NCBI GenBank assembly: GCA_014382345.1
Contig: JACNJX010000085.1
Coordinates: forward strand, 62,001 to 126,000
DNA: 64,000 bases
Direction of reading: 5' to 3'
DNA from: Alphaproteobacteria bacterium
Lineage (GTDB): Bacteria; Pseudomonadota; Alphaproteobacteria; Rhodospirillales; Casp-alpha2
Positions 16,504-25,202 of this stretch are shown here, piece by piece (within the stretch, counting starts at the first letter, position 1; every line of letters begins with the position of its first letter). Under the pieces are notes generated by a model. The model was not told the origin of the DNA, searched no databases, and saw only the letters and a list, made by a program, of their open reading frames with translations. A program made the translations under genes and the position numbers.

Positions 16504-17388
16504 CTAAGGCCAGATCACTTCCGGCGGCAGCGACATCAGGATGGCTTCCGTATTGCCGCCGGTCTTGAGGCCGAAGGTGGTGCCGCGGTCGTAGAGCAGG
16601 TTGAATTCCACATAACGGCCGCGCTTGATGAGCTGGGCGCGGCGTTGCTCGTCGGTCCAGTCTTCGTCCATATGGCGGCGTGCCAGGTCCGGGTAGATGT
16701 TCAAAAACGCCCGGCCGACGTCTTGCGTGAAGGCGAAGTCGGCGTCCCAATTCCCGGTATTGAGCTGGTCGTAGAAAATGCCGCCGACGCCGCGCGCCTC
16801 GCCCCGGTGTGGCAGGAAAAAATATTCATCGCACCATTTCTTGAACTTCGGATAGTAACTGTCGTCATGCTTGTCGCAGGCCTCCTTATAAGCGGCGTGG
16901 AAATCGGCGGTGTCGGCGTCGACCGGGAACACCGGCGTCAGGTCGCCGCCGCCGCCGAACCAGCCCGTGGTGGTGACAATCATGCGGGTGTTCATGTGCG
17001 CCGCCGGCAGCAGCGGCGAACACGGGTGGATGACCACCGACACGCCGGACGCCCAGAACCGGGGATCTTCGTCGGCGCCGGGGATTTTATCGCGAAATTC
17101 GCCGGAAAACTCGCCGCGTACGGTGGAAACGTTGACGCCGGCCTTCTCGAACACGCGGCCCCGCATCACCGACATCACGCCGCCCCCGCCATTTTCTTCG
17201 CCTTCGGCATCATCGCGTTGCCAAGCGGTGCGCTCGAACCGGCCGGGCGGATTCATGGACGTCGGATTGGGCCCGTTGACGTCGTCCTCGACGGCTTCCA
17301 GCGCCGCGCACAACTGATCGCGGAAGCTCTCGAACCAGACCGAGGCCTGTTTCTTTTTATCATCGCTGCCGTACATGTCATCGTTCAT
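16504..17388 (-). CDS. hemF: oxygen-dependent coproporphyrinogen III oxidase
   Basis: A 294 aa enzyme that oxidatively decarboxylates coproporphyrinogen III to protoporphyrinogen IX with O2 in heme synthesis. Family signatures are all present: [20 protein letters not shown] region, [51 protein letters not shown] and [20 protein letters not shown]. The ATG at 17388 ([10 protein letters not shown]) overlaps the TGA of trmL as ATGA, which fixes the start and indicates coupling. Its location just upstream of the oppositely oriented bc1 operon is fitting for heme supply. Only this aerobic form is seen in the window; no hemN. Confidence 0.95.
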   Translation of the reverse strand: MNDDMYGSDDKKKQASVWFESFRDQLCAALEAVEDDVNGPNPTSMNPPGRFERTAWQRDDAEGEENGGGGVMSVMRGRVFEKAGVNVSTVRGEFSGEFRDKIPGADEDPRFWASGVSVVIHPCSPLLPAAHMNTRMIVTTTGWFGGGGDLTPVFPVDADTADFHAAYKEACDKHDDSYYPKFKKWCDEYFFLPHRGEARGVGGIFYDQLNTGNWDADFAFTQDVGRAFLNIYPDLARRHMDEDWTDEQRRAQLIKRGRYVEFNLLYDRGTTFGLKTGGNTEAILMSLPPEVIWP

Positions 17389-17849
17389 GGGGTCGGAAAT
17401 TCCTTCGTTTGACGAAGCGCCTCGCCCGCCACCATGGCCATGGCGGCGGCGACATTCAAGGACCGCATGCCGGTCGCCATGGCAATGCATATCCTGACAT
17501 CAACCGCATCATGGACCTCTTGCGGCACGCCTGCGCTTTCCCGGCCGACCAGCAAAACGTCATCGGCGCGATAGGAAACATCCAGATAACCGGTTTGCGC
17601 CTGCGTGCTCAACAGCACCAGACGGCCTTTTTCTCCCCTGGCGCGGGCATCCAAAAACGCCTGCCACGAGGAATGCTCGGTCCAGTCCAGTTGGTCCAGA
17701 TAATCCATGCCGGCGCGGCGCATCTGTTTTTCGGACAGCACGAACCCGCACGGTCCGATAATATCCACGCCCATCCCCAGACACGCCGCCGTGCGCATTA
17801 TGGCGCCTGCATTTCCGGGAATATCGGGCTGATAAAGCGCCATTCGCAT
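17385..17849 (-). CDS. trmL: tRNA (cytidine(34)-2'-O)-methyltransferase TrmL
   Basis: A 154 aa SPOUT-family methyltransferase that 2'-O-methylates the wobble base of certain leucine tRNAs. The N-terminus [22 protein letters not shown] is the family's substrate loop. The knot region has [14 protein letters not shown] and the C-terminal [24 protein letters not shown]. The start is taken as the ATG at 17849 (MRMALYQ); the next ATG is two codons later. It overlaps hemF by 4 bases. A promoter with a perfect TATAAT lies about 100 bases upstream. Confidence 0.9.
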   Translation of the reverse strand: MRMALYQPDIPGNAGAIMRTAACLGMGVDIIGPCGFVLSEKQMRRAGMDYLDQLDWTEHSSWQAFLDARARGEKGRLVLLSTQAQTGYLDVSYRADDVLLVGRESAGVPQEVHDAVDVRICIAMATGMRSLNVAAAMAMVAGEALRQTKEFPTP

Positions 17850-17947
17850 GTCGGGCCGGTCCTTTGTAAAAGCGCCAGGGATGGGGGCGAAAAAGGTTTT
17901 GAAGGGGATAAAAGGGCCGAAAACGTCTTGCAACCAGTATTTTTTGT

Positions 17948-17953
17948 ATTATA
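17948..17953 (-). promoter_or_regulatory. -10 element upstream of trmL-hemF
   Basis: On the minus strand a perfect TATAAT occurs, with only a weak -35 (GTGTAT) 17 bases upstream. The predicted start gives a leader of about 90 bases before trmL. It is a candidate promoter for the trmL-hemF unit. Confidence 0.4.
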
Positions 17954-18038
17954 CCTTGCGCCCGGTTCGTATACACATGCACGGACTTTGAAAATCCAGT
18001 AATTCATTAATGTTTTCCCCGTTTCTCCAAGCCTGTTT

Positions 18039-18067
18039 TTTACCCGAGAAACGGGATAAGACATAAT
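18039..18067 (+). promoter_or_regulatory. candidate promoter of petABC
   Basis: TTTACC (18039-18044) and CATAAT (18062-18067) are separated by 17 bases and lie 51 bases before the petA start. The spacer contains a small inverted repeat CCCG-AGAAA-CGGG (18043-18055) that could be an operator. A GGAAG site precedes the ATG. Confidence 0.5.
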
Positions 18068-18117
18068 AGAGTATGTAATTTCTTCAAGACGGACGACGAC
18101 CGGAAAAGGAAGTTTCC

Positions 18118-18666
18118 ATGAGCGACACGGCAACCCCCACGGCAACCCCAGACGACAAGACCCGTCGTGACTTTTTACTCTTGTCCACTGCCACGGTAGG
18201 CGCGGTCGGAACGGCCCTGGCCGTCTGGCCGCTGGTTGATTCCATGAACCCCGCCGCCGACACGCTGGCGCTGTCGACCACCGAGGTCGATTTGGAACCC
18301 ATCGCCGAAGGGCAATCCATCACCGTCGTCTGGCAAGGCAAGCCGGTGTTCGTCCGCCACCGCACCGCCGCCGAAATCAAGGCCGCCGAGGCCGTCGGCC
18401 TGGGCGACCTGGTTGATCCGGAAACCGACAAGGACCGCGTCCAAAAGCCGAAGTGGCTGATCATGGTCGGCGTTTGCACGCATCTGGGCTGCATCCCGCT
18501 GGGCCAGAAAGCCAACGACCCGAAGGGGGAATTCGGCGGCTGGTTCTGCCCGTGCCACGGTTCGCACTACGACACGTCGGGCCGTATCCGCAAGGGCCCG
18601 GCGCCGAAAAACCTTCCGGTTCCGGCCTATACCTATCTCACCGACACCACGATCAAGATCGGATAA
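18118..18666 (+). CDS. petA: ubiquinol-cytochrome c reductase Rieske iron-sulfur subunit
   Basis: A 182 aa Rieske protein of cytochrome bc1, passing electrons from ubiquinol to cytochrome c1. The N-terminus has a twin-arginine motif (TRRDFLLL, R16-R17) and one membrane anchor, as expected for a TAT-exported, uncleaved Rieske protein. The [2Fe-2S] ligands are in C120-THLGC and C144-PCHGSHYD, with the disulfide cysteines C125 and C146 also present. The C-terminal strands ([12 protein letters not shown]) are typical. First gene of petABC, with 10 bases to petB. Confidence 0.97.
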   Translation: MSDTATPTATPDDKTRRDFLLLSTATVGAVGTALAVWPLVDSMNPAADTLALSTTEVDLEPIAEGQSITVVWQGKPVFVRHRTAAEIKAAEAVGLGDLVDPETDKDRVQKPKWLIMVGVCTHLGCIPLGQKANDPKGEFGGWFCPCHGSHYDTSGRIRKGPAPKNLPVPAYTYLTDTTIKIG

Positions 18667-18676
18667 GGGGCAGATC

Positions 18677-19930
18677 ATGAGCAGTAAATTTTTTGAGAAC
18701 CCCATTATCAAATGGGTCGAATATCGGCTCCCGATTTTCAGCTTCATCGACCATTCGGTGGGGTCGGGCTATCCGACGCCGAAAAACCTGAACTACTGGT
18801 GGAACTTCGGCTCGCTGGCCGGCGTCGTATTGGCGATCATGGTCGCCACCGGCATCGTTCTGGCCATGAGTTACACCGCGCATGTCGACTACGCCTTTGA
18901 ATCCGTCGAGCGCATCATGCGCGACGTCAATTACGGCTGGCTGCTGCGCTACATCCACATGAACGGCGGCTCCATGTTCTTCATCCTGGTCTATATTCAT
19001 ATGTTCCGGGGCATGTATTTCGGGTCTTACAAGGAACCGCGTGAATTGCTGTGGATCATCGGCGTGCTGATTCTCCTGGCGATGATGGCGACGGCGTTCA
19101 TGGGCTATGTGCTGCCCTGGGGCCAGATGAGCTTCTGGGGCGCGACCGTGATCACCAATCTGTTCTCGGCCATTCCGCTGGTCGGCGACGCCATTGTGAC
19201 ATGGCTGTGGGGCGGTTTTTCCGTCGACAACCCGACGCTCAACCGCTTCTTCTCGCTGCATTATCTGATGCCATTCGTGATCTTCGCGCTGGTCTTCGTT
19301 CACCTGTGGGCGTTACACGTACACAAATCGAATAATCCGGTGGGCGTCGACATCAAGGGACCGCAGGACACCATCCCGTTCCATCCCTATTACACCATCA
19401 AGGATGCCTTCGGCCTCGGCGTGTTCATGCTTTTCTTCATGTTCTTCGTCTTCTTCGCGCCCAACTTCTTCGGCGAGCCCGACAACTACATCAAGGCCAA
19501 TTCGCTGGTCACCCCGCCGCACATCGTGCCGGAATGGTACTTCCTGCCGTTCTACGCCATTTTGCGCGCGGTGCCGGACATCTGGTTCATTTCCGCTAAG
19601 CTGGGCGGCGTGATCGCCATGTTCGCCTCGATCCTGGTCCTGATGCTGCTGCCGTGGCTGGACCGCTCTAAAGTCCGCAGTGCCCGCTTCCGTCCCGTTT
19701 ACCGCCAGTTGTTCTGGGTCTTCGTCCTCGACTGCTTCATCCTTGGCTGGGTCGGCGCCAATTCACCGGACGCCGTGTTCCATGGCATTCCGTTCCTGTG
19801 GATCGGACAGACGGGAACGGCCTATTACTTTGCCCACATCCTGATCATCATCCCGCTGATCAGCATTCTCGAAAAACCGAAGACGCCGCCTGAAAGCATC
19901 AGCGCCGCCGTCACGCAAGCCGCGGAATAG
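18677..19930 (+). CDS. petB: cytochrome b of the bc1 complex
   Basis: A 417 aa integral membrane protein with eight helices that holds hemes bL and bH and both quinone sites. Visible signatures are the first His pair ([22 protein letters not shown]), the second His pair ([21 protein letters not shown]), the Qo-site loop [16 protein letters not shown], and [13 protein letters not shown]. The length is typical for alphaproteobacteria. It lies between petA and petC in the usual order. Confidence 0.97.
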   Translation: MSSKFFENPIIKWVEYRLPIFSFIDHSVGSGYPTPKNLNYWWNFGSLAGVVLAIMVATGIVLAMSYTAHVDYAFESVERIMRDVNYGWLLRYIHMNGGSMFFILVYIHMFRGMYFGSYKEPRELLWIIGVLILLAMMATAFMGYVLPWGQMSFWGATVITNLFSAIPLVGDAIVTWLWGGFSVDNPTLNRFFSLHYLMPFVIFALVFVHLWALHVHKSNNPVGVDIKGPQDTIPFHPYYTIKDAFGLGVFMLFFMFFVFFAPNFFGEPDNYIKANSLVTPPHIVPEWYFLPFYAILRAVPDIWFISAKLGGVIAMFASILVLMLLPWLDRSKVRSARFRPVYRQLFWVFVLDCFILGWVGANSPDAVFHGIPFLWIGQTGTAYYFAHILIIIPLISILEKPKTPPESISAAVTQAAE

Positions 19931-19940
19931 GGGGAAACCG

Positions 19941-20732
19941 ATGATCAAAACAATGAAAAATTCCCTCAAAGCCGGCCTCGCCGTTCTCGCGCTTGCTGGC
20001 CTGATGACGCATGGTGCGGCCCCGGCACTGGCCTCGGCCGCCAAGGTCGAGCTTCCGGCCCGCAACTGGTCCTTTAACGGCATGTTCGGCACGTTTGACC
20101 GGGGCAGCCTGCAACGCGGCCTTCAGGTCTATCAAGAAGTCTGCGCCGCCTGCCATTCGCTGAAACTGGTCGCCTACCGGAATCTCTCCGCCATCGGCCT
20201 TAACGAAGACCAAATCAAGAAAATCGCCGCAGAATTCGAAGTCCAGGACGGCCCCAACGACGAAGGCGAAATGTACGCCCGCCCGGCCAGGCCGTCGGAC
20301 CGGTTCGTCGCGCCGTTCGCCAACGACAAGGCGGCCCGCGCGTCCAACAACGGCGCCCTGCCGCCGGACCTGTCGCTGATGACCAAAGCCCGCAAGGGCG
20401 GTGCCGATTACCTTCACGCGCTGCTGACCGGCTACAAGGAAACGCCGCCGGACGGGGTCAAGATGGGCGAAGGTATGCAGTACAATGTCTATTTCCCCGG
20501 CAACCAGATCGCCATGGCGCCGCCGCTGGCCGAGGACGCAGTGGAATACGCCGACGGCACCAAGGCGACGGCAGAACAACTGGCGGCCGACGTTTCCACC
20601 TTCCTGACCTGGGCCGCGGAGCCCGAATTGGAAGACCGCAAGCGGATGGGCGTCAAGGTGTTGCTGTTCCTGCTCGTACTAACGGCAATGATGTACGCGC
20701 TGAAACGCCAGATCTGGGCCGACCAGCACTAA
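19941..20732 (+). CDS. petC: cytochrome c1 of the bc1 complex
   Basis: A 263 aa cytochrome c1. A cleaved signal peptide (ending near ALASA, residue 33) precedes the heme c site C68-AAC-H72 (VCAACHSLK). The distal Met ligand is in the NQIAMAPPL motif. A C-terminal helix (VLLFLLVLTAMMYALKR) anchors the protein. It passes electrons from the Rieske centre to a soluble or membrane cytochrome c. The stop overlaps, tail to tail, the stop of the opposing VOC gene. Confidence 0.97.
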   Translation: MIKTMKNSLKAGLAVLALAGLMTHGAAPALASAAKVELPARNWSFNGMFGTFDRGSLQRGLQVYQEVCAACHSLKLVAYRNLSAIGLNEDQIKKIAAEFEVQDGPNDEGEMYARPARPSDRFVAPFANDKAARASNNGALPPDLSLMTKARKGGADYLHALLTGYKETPPDGVKMGEGMQYNVYFPGNQIAMAPPLAEDAVEYADGTKATAEQLAADVSTFLTWAAEPELEDRKRMGVKVLLFLLVLTAMMYALKRQIWADQH

Positions 20733-21541
20733 GCTTTAATATTCGGAACGAATGCGAGGGCGACGCCTGAGGCGTCGTCCGCCGCCACGGCGATGCGGCC
20801 TTCCGTGCGCTGATAGGCGATGGCGTCCTGGTCCAGAATTTCCGCCGTCCGCCCGACATCTTTAACGGCGATATCCAGCCCTTCCGGGCCTTCCGGTGCG
20901 TCCGGTGCGGCAGTTCGCAAGCACAACACCCCGCCGCTGACCTTTACCCGGACCGCGCCGTCCGCTTTCGACACCGCGCTCGCACCGAATAGTTCGCCAT
21001 AGGCCACAGCCGCACGTTCCGGGTCTTCGACGCGGGCGGTGACGGCACAAACCCCCATAGCCCCGTTGGCGTGGTCCAGCCATTGCGGCTGCCAGACCAG
21101 GTCACGGCTCAGGTGCTGGCACAAAAACCCCGGCGCGCCCGGCGTCGCCTCGGCAGGCAGGTGAACCAGCCGGAACGCCGGCTCAACCGTACCTTCCGGC
21201 AGGTCCAGCAGGCGTTTCAGGTCCTTTGGAGCCTCCGCGCCGAGGCCGGATAGTTGGGCATGGGCCGCATCTGCATCCTCCGTGGCGTAGGACACGCCAA
21301 GCAACCCCTCGCCGTTTTCTTCCAGCCGCTTGTCCAGATTATTGGTGAACTGGCTGGTATCGAGGATGCCGAGAAGCTCAAGATAATCATCCGGGAACAT
21401 GATGCAATAATTGGCCGTGCCCCAGCCGATGTGGCGGCCCCTGGGCGACAGGGTAAAGCCCAGCCGCCGGTACGCGTCACACGCCCGGTCCAGATCGGCA
21501 ACGCCGATGATGATATGGTCGAAACCCCCGATCATTCCCAT
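20729..21541 (-). CDS. VOC/glyoxalase-like domain protein
   Basis: A 270 aa protein built of two vicinal-oxygen-chelate halves. The first starts GGFDHIIIGVADLDRACDAYRRLGFTLSPRGRHIGWGTANYCIMFPDDYLELLGI, the pattern of the Glyoxalase_3 group, with metal-type residues His in FDHI and Glu in YLELLG. The second half (MGVCAVTARVEDPERAAVAYGELFG) is more divergent and lacks an obvious His. The start is ambiguous between ATGs at 21541 and 21535; the former is given. Reaction unknown. It is downstream of the small cytochrome gene on the same strand. Confidence 0.8.
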   Translation of the reverse strand: MGMIGGFDHIIIGVADLDRACDAYRRLGFTLSPRGRHIGWGTANYCIMFPDDYLELLGILDTSQFTNNLDKRLEENGEGLLGVSYATEDADAAHAQLSGLGAEAPKDLKRLLDLPEGTVEPAFRLVHLPAEATPGAPGFLCQHLSRDLVWQPQWLDHANGAMGVCAVTARVEDPERAAVAYGELFGASAVSKADGAVRVKVSGGVLCLRTAAPDAPEGPEGLDIAVKDVGRTAEILDQDAIAYQRTEGRIAVAADDASGVALAFVPNIKA

Positions 21542-21621
21542 CCCCCGAGTTTGCCGCTCCTCCCCTTGCGCGCAAGCGCAAAAGACAAACAAAAATACGG
21601 GGCCGGGCCTTGCTTCAGGTG

Positions 21622-22032
21622 TCAGTCGTTCTTTGCGCCCCGGTTGATCCAGCGCCGGATCAAATGCCGCTGCCACTTGCTCATGGGCTTGCGGGCGTGC
21701 GGCATATTGATTTCCGGCCTTCCCCTGCCCTCGATCAACGCGCTCAGGTTACTGGAGAAGGAATCTCCGGGAACGACAATGGGACCGTGCTTCGTCCCTC
21801 TCATGACCCCTTCGTAGGTGCTCAAATCCAAACCGGTCTTTTCCAGGCCCACGCCGCCCGGTTGGTGGCATTCGATACAATGCTCCTGAAGGACCGGCAC
21901 CACGCCCCGCTGGAAGCCGGCGTGATCGCCTGCCAGAGCCAGGTTCGACACCAGCCCGCCGGCGGCAATCATCAATATCGGGGTCCCCACGCCTCTTATC
22001 ACGTTTATCATCCGGTTCGTGCCCATAACCAT
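21622..22032 (-). CDS. small periplasmic c-type cytochrome, planctomycete-type heme domain
   Basis: A 136 aa secreted protein. A signal-peptide-like hydrophobic stretch (about residues 12-35) is followed by the heme site C52-IEC-H56 (HCIECHQPGG). The following pattern LDLSTYEGVMRGTKHGPIVVPGDSFSSNLSALIEG, ending in NMPHARKPMS, is that of the PSCyt1 domain (planctomycete-type cytochrome c), where the MP motif could supply the Met ligand. I chose the ATG at 22032, with GGAGG upstream; GTG at 22044 is also possible. The gene is divergent from a pair of zinc dehydrogenases, and a perfect FNR/FixK-type palindrome lies between them. It may carry electrons for that block (inference). Confidence 0.82.
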   Translation of the reverse strand: MVMGTNRMINVIRGVGTPILMIAAGGLVSNLALAGDHAGFQRGVVPVLQEHCIECHQPGGVGLEKTGLDLSTYEGVMRGTKHGPIVVPGDSFSSNLSALIEGRGRPEINMPHARKPMSKWQRHLIRRWINRGAKND

Positions 22033-22102
22033 TGTGGCCTCCACTATTCCGGAAAAAACACTTCGGCAATTCCAAAGCCTAGCAAACCTTTAGGGAAGAG
22101 GC

Positions 22103-22118
22103 TTTGACCGGCGTCAAA
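22103..22118. promoter_or_regulatory. FNR/FixK-type palindrome in divergent cytochrome/dehydrogenase promoter region
   Basis: The sequence TTTGACCGGCGTCAAA is an inverted repeat with 6-base arms and contains TTGA-N6-TCAA, the consensus for FNR/FixK/DNR regulators. It sits about 78 bases before the cytochrome start and about 93 bases before the dehydrogenase start, suitable for control of both. No fnr or fixK gene is in the window. Confidence 0.6.
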
Positions 22119-22203
22119 TCCACATGAAACCGGGGTTGTCGGAAGCCGGAGAAAACAGCATCATGGGCGCGATAAAATCCCCCTGAGCGGAATATCATCT
22201 TTT

Positions 22204-23268
22204 ATGAAGGCAGGCCCTGCACCAGAAACCAACCGCGTCGTCGCCTGTCTCGGCGGCGAAGAAACGGCGTTGGAAACCCGCCCCGCGCCGAAACCGGGAG
22301 CGGGAGAAATCCTGCTCGGACTCCGCGTCGTCGGCTTCTGCGGAACCGACCTGTTCAAGCTGGTCACCGGCAGTGCAGCGAAGGGAACCGTGCTCGGGCA
22401 CGAGGTGGTCGGACACGTCATCGCCACCGGATACGGCGTCGATAAGTTCTCCATCGGCGACCGCGTCGTCGTGCCGCACCACGTACCCTGCGGCGAATGC
22501 CTGTTGTGCCGGCGCGGCAACGAGACCATGTGCGACGTGTTCCGCGAAAACCTGATGGAACCGGGGGCGTTCGCCGATGTCATTCTGATCCGGCCCCGTG
22601 CCGTCGAGCACGCCGCCTACCGTCTGCCCGATCATCTGTCCGACGAAGCCGCCGTATTCATGGAGCCGGCGGGCTGCGTGTTGCGCGGCATCCGCCGGGC
22701 CGAGCTGCCGGGAGATGCAAGCGCCGTTGTTCTTGGCGCCGGTTCCATGGGGCTGTTGCACCTGCTGGTCTTGAAAGCAGCGCTGCCCGGCATCACCGTG
22801 ACCGTCATCGACCCGGTGGCCGAGCGCCGCGGTCTGGCCGGGGAACTCGGAGCAGACCACACCGCCGCCCCCGGCGCAGAGGCGCTGGACACCGTGCAGG
22901 CAGCAACGGGCGGGTTTGGGGCCGACGCGGCGTTCGATACCGTCGGCGGTAGCGGAACGCTGGAAGACGGCCTCAGGCTGACGCGCCAGGGCGGGGCCGT
23001 GGTGCTGTTTGCCCATGCGCCTGCAGACGACCGCGCCGGTGTCGACCTGAATTCCGTGTTCAAGTTTGAGCGCCGCATTATCGGCACCTATTCGGCGTCG
23101 GTGAAGGAGCAATCGGAAATCTTCGACCTGCTGGAAAGCGGCGCACTTGATCCGTCTCCGCTGGTCACCCACACCATGCCGCTGGATGACTTCACCCGTG
23201 GCGTGGCGCTGGTCAAGAACCACCAGGCGCTGAAAGTTCTGTTCACACCCTCGCAGGAGGCATTATGA
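22204..23268 (+). CDS. zinc-binding alcohol dehydrogenase (MDR family), first of a pair
   Basis: A 354 aa medium-chain dehydrogenase/reductase. Catalytic zinc ligands are the Cys of VVGFCGTDLFK and the His-Glu of VLGHEVVGH. The structural zinc loop has four Cys (HVPCGECLLCRRGNETMC). The Rossmann dinucleotide loop is VVLGAGSMGLLHL, and VIDP after it has the Asp that favours NAD. It is related to sorbitol/threonine dehydrogenases. Its TGA overlaps the ATG of a second dehydrogenase (ATGA), so the pair is co-translated. Substrate unknown, probably a polyol or sugar-type alcohol. Confidence 0.85.
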   Translation: MKAGPAPETNRVVACLGGEETALETRPAPKPGAGEILLGLRVVGFCGTDLFKLVTGSAAKGTVLGHEVVGHVIATGYGVDKFSIGDRVVVPHHVPCGECLLCRRGNETMCDVFRENLMEPGAFADVILIRPRAVEHAAYRLPDHLSDEAAVFMEPAGCVLRGIRRAELPGDASAVVLGAGSMGLLHLLVLKAALPGITVTVIDPVAERRGLAGELGADHTAAPGAEALDTVQAATGGFGADAAFDTVGGSGTLEDGLRLTRQGGAVVLFAHAPADDRAGVDLNSVFKFERRIIGTYSASVKEQSEIFDLLESGALDPSPLVTHTMPLDDFTRGVALVKNHQALKVLFTPSQEAL

Positions 23269-24353
23269 GCCTTCCGGATACCATGCCCAAAACCATGAAA
23301 GGCGCCATGCTGCTGGGACCCGAAGAGATCGAGGTTCGCGACGTCCCCGTGCCCCACCCCGGTCCCGGTGAAATCCTTCTCAGTATCGAGGCCGCGACCA
23401 CGTGCGGCACCGACGTCAAGGTCTTCCGGCGCGGCGGCCACCCCCGGATGCTGAAAACGCCGACCTTGTTCGGCCACGAAATGGCGGGCCGCGTCGCCAC
23501 CACCGGCGAGGGCGTCACCGGTTTTTCCGAAGGTGACGCCGTCGTCGTCGCCAATTCCGCGCCCTGCGGGGATTGCGGTCCCTGCCATATGGGCCGCGAG
23601 AACCTTTGTGAAGACCTGCACTACATCAACGGAGCCTTCGCCGAATTCATCCTGGTGCCCGAACGCTTCGTCGGGCGCAACACACACCACATCCCCGACG
23701 GCCTGTCTTTCGCCAAGGCGGCGCTGACGGAACCGCTGGCCTGTGTCCTGCACGGGCTGGATGCCTGCGAACTGGACCGGTATGGGCAGCACGCGGATGG
23801 GGGCGGCCCCGTCGACGTGCTGATTTTCGGCGCCGGACCCATCGGCTTGCTGTTCGTGGCGGCGCTGGCGCGGGATGGCCACAGGGTGTATCTCGCCGAC
23901 CCCAACCCCGGGCGCCTCGCCATGGGCACCGAACTGGGCGCGGCGCACACACTCGAGATCGAGCGCGGCGGCGGACAGGCCGAACGCATTAAGGCCGAGA
24001 CTCCCGATGGCCAGGGCGTCACCGTCGCCATCGATTCCTCGGGCGTACCGGAAGTCTGGTCTGACGCCATCCAGTGCGTGCGGCCAGGCGGACTGGTCAA
24101 TCTGTTCGGCGGCTGCGCACCAGGCACCTCCATCGAACTGGACACCCACCTGGTGCACTACTCGGAACTGACCATCAAGGGCGTCTACCACCATCGCCCC
24201 GACACCATCCGCCGCGCCCTGGCGATGCTCGCCGATCCGGGTTTCAAGGCCGACAAGCTGCTCTCCGCCGAGCGCCCCATCGATCAGGTCGAAGATGCGC
24301 TGCGCTCCATGATGAGCAAGGATGCTTTCAAGGTCGTGATTAAAGGCCGATAA
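23265..24353 (+). CDS. zinc-binding alcohol dehydrogenase (MDR family), second of a pair
   Basis: A 362 aa paralogue of the preceding protein. It has catalytic zinc ligands in TTCGTDVKVF and LFGHEMAGR, the structural Cys loop (SAPCGDCGPCHMGRENLC), the nucleotide loop LIFGAGPIGLLFV and an acidic residue (LADPNPGR) suited to NAD. The translation start may be the ATG at 23265, which overlaps the upstream stop, or a Met a few codons later (MPKTMKGAM). Two adjacent, similar but non-identical dehydrogenases suggest either a heteromeric enzyme or two steps of one pathway. The 3' end overlaps the opposing nitroreductase gene by 14 bases. Confidence 0.85.
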   Translation: MSLPDTMPKTMKGAMLLGPEEIEVRDVPVPHPGPGEILLSIEAATTCGTDVKVFRRGGHPRMLKTPTLFGHEMAGRVATTGEGVTGFSEGDAVVVANSAPCGDCGPCHMGRENLCEDLHYINGAFAEFILVPERFVGRNTHHIPDGLSFAKAALTEPLACVLHGLDACELDRYGQHADGGGPVDVLIFGAGPIGLLFVAALARDGHRVYLADPNPGRLAMGTELGAAHTLEIERGGGQAERIKAETPDGQGVTVAIDSSGVPEVWSDAIQCVRPGGLVNLFGGCAPGTSIELDTHLVHYSELTIKGVYHHRPDTIRRALAMLADPGFKADKLLSAERPIDQVEDALRSMMSKDAFKVVIKGR

Positions 24354-25074
24354 AAGTCGTAAACGCCTCGACCGGTTCGCGTTCCGTCACCAGCCCGTTT
24401 TCCGGCGCGTCCGGGTCCATTTTTCCCAGCGATATACCGCAGATGACGATTTCCTCTTCCGGAATTTCCAGCTGTTCGCGGATAATTTTATGATAAGGCG
24501 CGAACGCCGCCTGCGGGCAGGTGTGCAGCCCCATTCCCCGGGCCGCGATCATGATGTTTTGCAGGAACATGCCGTAATCGAGCCAGCTTCCGATTTCCAG
24601 AAACCGGTCGATGGTGAACATCAGCCCCACCGGCGCGTCGAAGAATTCGTAATTGCGGCCATGTTGGGCGTGCATCCTGCCCCGGTCGCCTTTTTCGATC
24701 CCCAACAGGCCGTATAGATCCCAGCCGACCTTGCGCCGCCGGCCCTTGTAGGGTTCGGGGAAGCTTAAGGGATAATAGTTGTATTCCCGCTCGTCCTCGC
24801 TGTGGTCGGCGTTATGAGCGTCCAGGATTGCCTTCGAGAGAGCCTCTCTGGCTTCACCGGCAACGGCATAGACCCGCCACGGCTGCATGTTGGTGCCGCT
24901 GGGAGCCTGACTGGCAAGGGCCAGCAACCGCTCCACTGTTGCCCGGTCCACCGGGTCGGGCAGGAAGCGCCGAATCGACCGGCGGGTCTTAATCGCCTGC
25001 TCGACGGTTTCGGCGGCGGGAACTAAATCCGCAATTGAATTTTCCGGGTCGGACACGGGTCTTTTCCTTTCCAT
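24340..25074 (-). CDS. nitroreductase family protein
   Basis: A 244 aa FMN-dependent nitroreductase-like protein. It has the FMN phosphate-binding start TRRSIRRFLPDPV, the SQAPSGTNMQPWRVYAV motif, and the C-terminal ICGISLGKMDPDAPEN element. The longer frame before the ATG at 25074 is rejected because it reads through the promoter. It likely reduces nitro or quinone compounds, or acts in cofactor turnover; the substrate is not predictable. It diverges from padR and shares a 128-base control region with two palindromes, so it is a probable PadR target. Confidence 0.87.
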   Translation of the reverse strand: MERKRPVSDPENSIADLVPAAETVEQAIKTRRSIRRFLPDPVDRATVERLLALASQAPSGTNMQPWRVYAVAGEAREALSKAILDAHNADHSEDEREYNYYPLSFPEPYKGRRRKVGWDLYGLLGIEKGDRGRMHAQHGRNYEFFDAPVGLMFTIDRFLEIGSWLDYGMFLQNIMIAARGMGLHTCPQAAFAPYHKIIREQLEIPEEEIVICGISLGKMDPDAPENGLVTEREPVEAFTTFIGL

Positions 25075-25120
25075 TGATCGTCCCTGCTGGAACCAGGGTT
25101 GCAGGATAACCATAAGGAGC

Positions 25121-25151
25121 CTATATATAGGGTTGATATATATCATTCCAA
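25121..25151. promoter_or_regulatory. operator/promoter region between nitroreductase and padR
   Basis: Two perfect palindromes stand close together: CTATATATAG (25121-25130) and TGATATATATCA (25134-25145). On the minus strand TTGGAA (25146-25151) and TATATA (25124-25129), 16 bases apart, form a promoter for the nitroreductase with the second palindrome in its spacer. The second palindrome also reads TTGAT-ATAT-ATCAT, one mismatch from an FNR box, and overlaps a TTGATA -35 candidate for padR. A repressor bound here would block both directions. Confidence 0.55.
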
Positions 25152-25202
25152 TATAGATACACCTTATTACGATTTTGCCCTATCAGCGGCAGGGATCAAG
25201 AC

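Noticed and set aside
16037-16750. A longer start for the thioesterase, 237 codons
   Set aside because: The extra part overlaps hemF and is not homologous to thioesterases; the ATG at 16483 fits.
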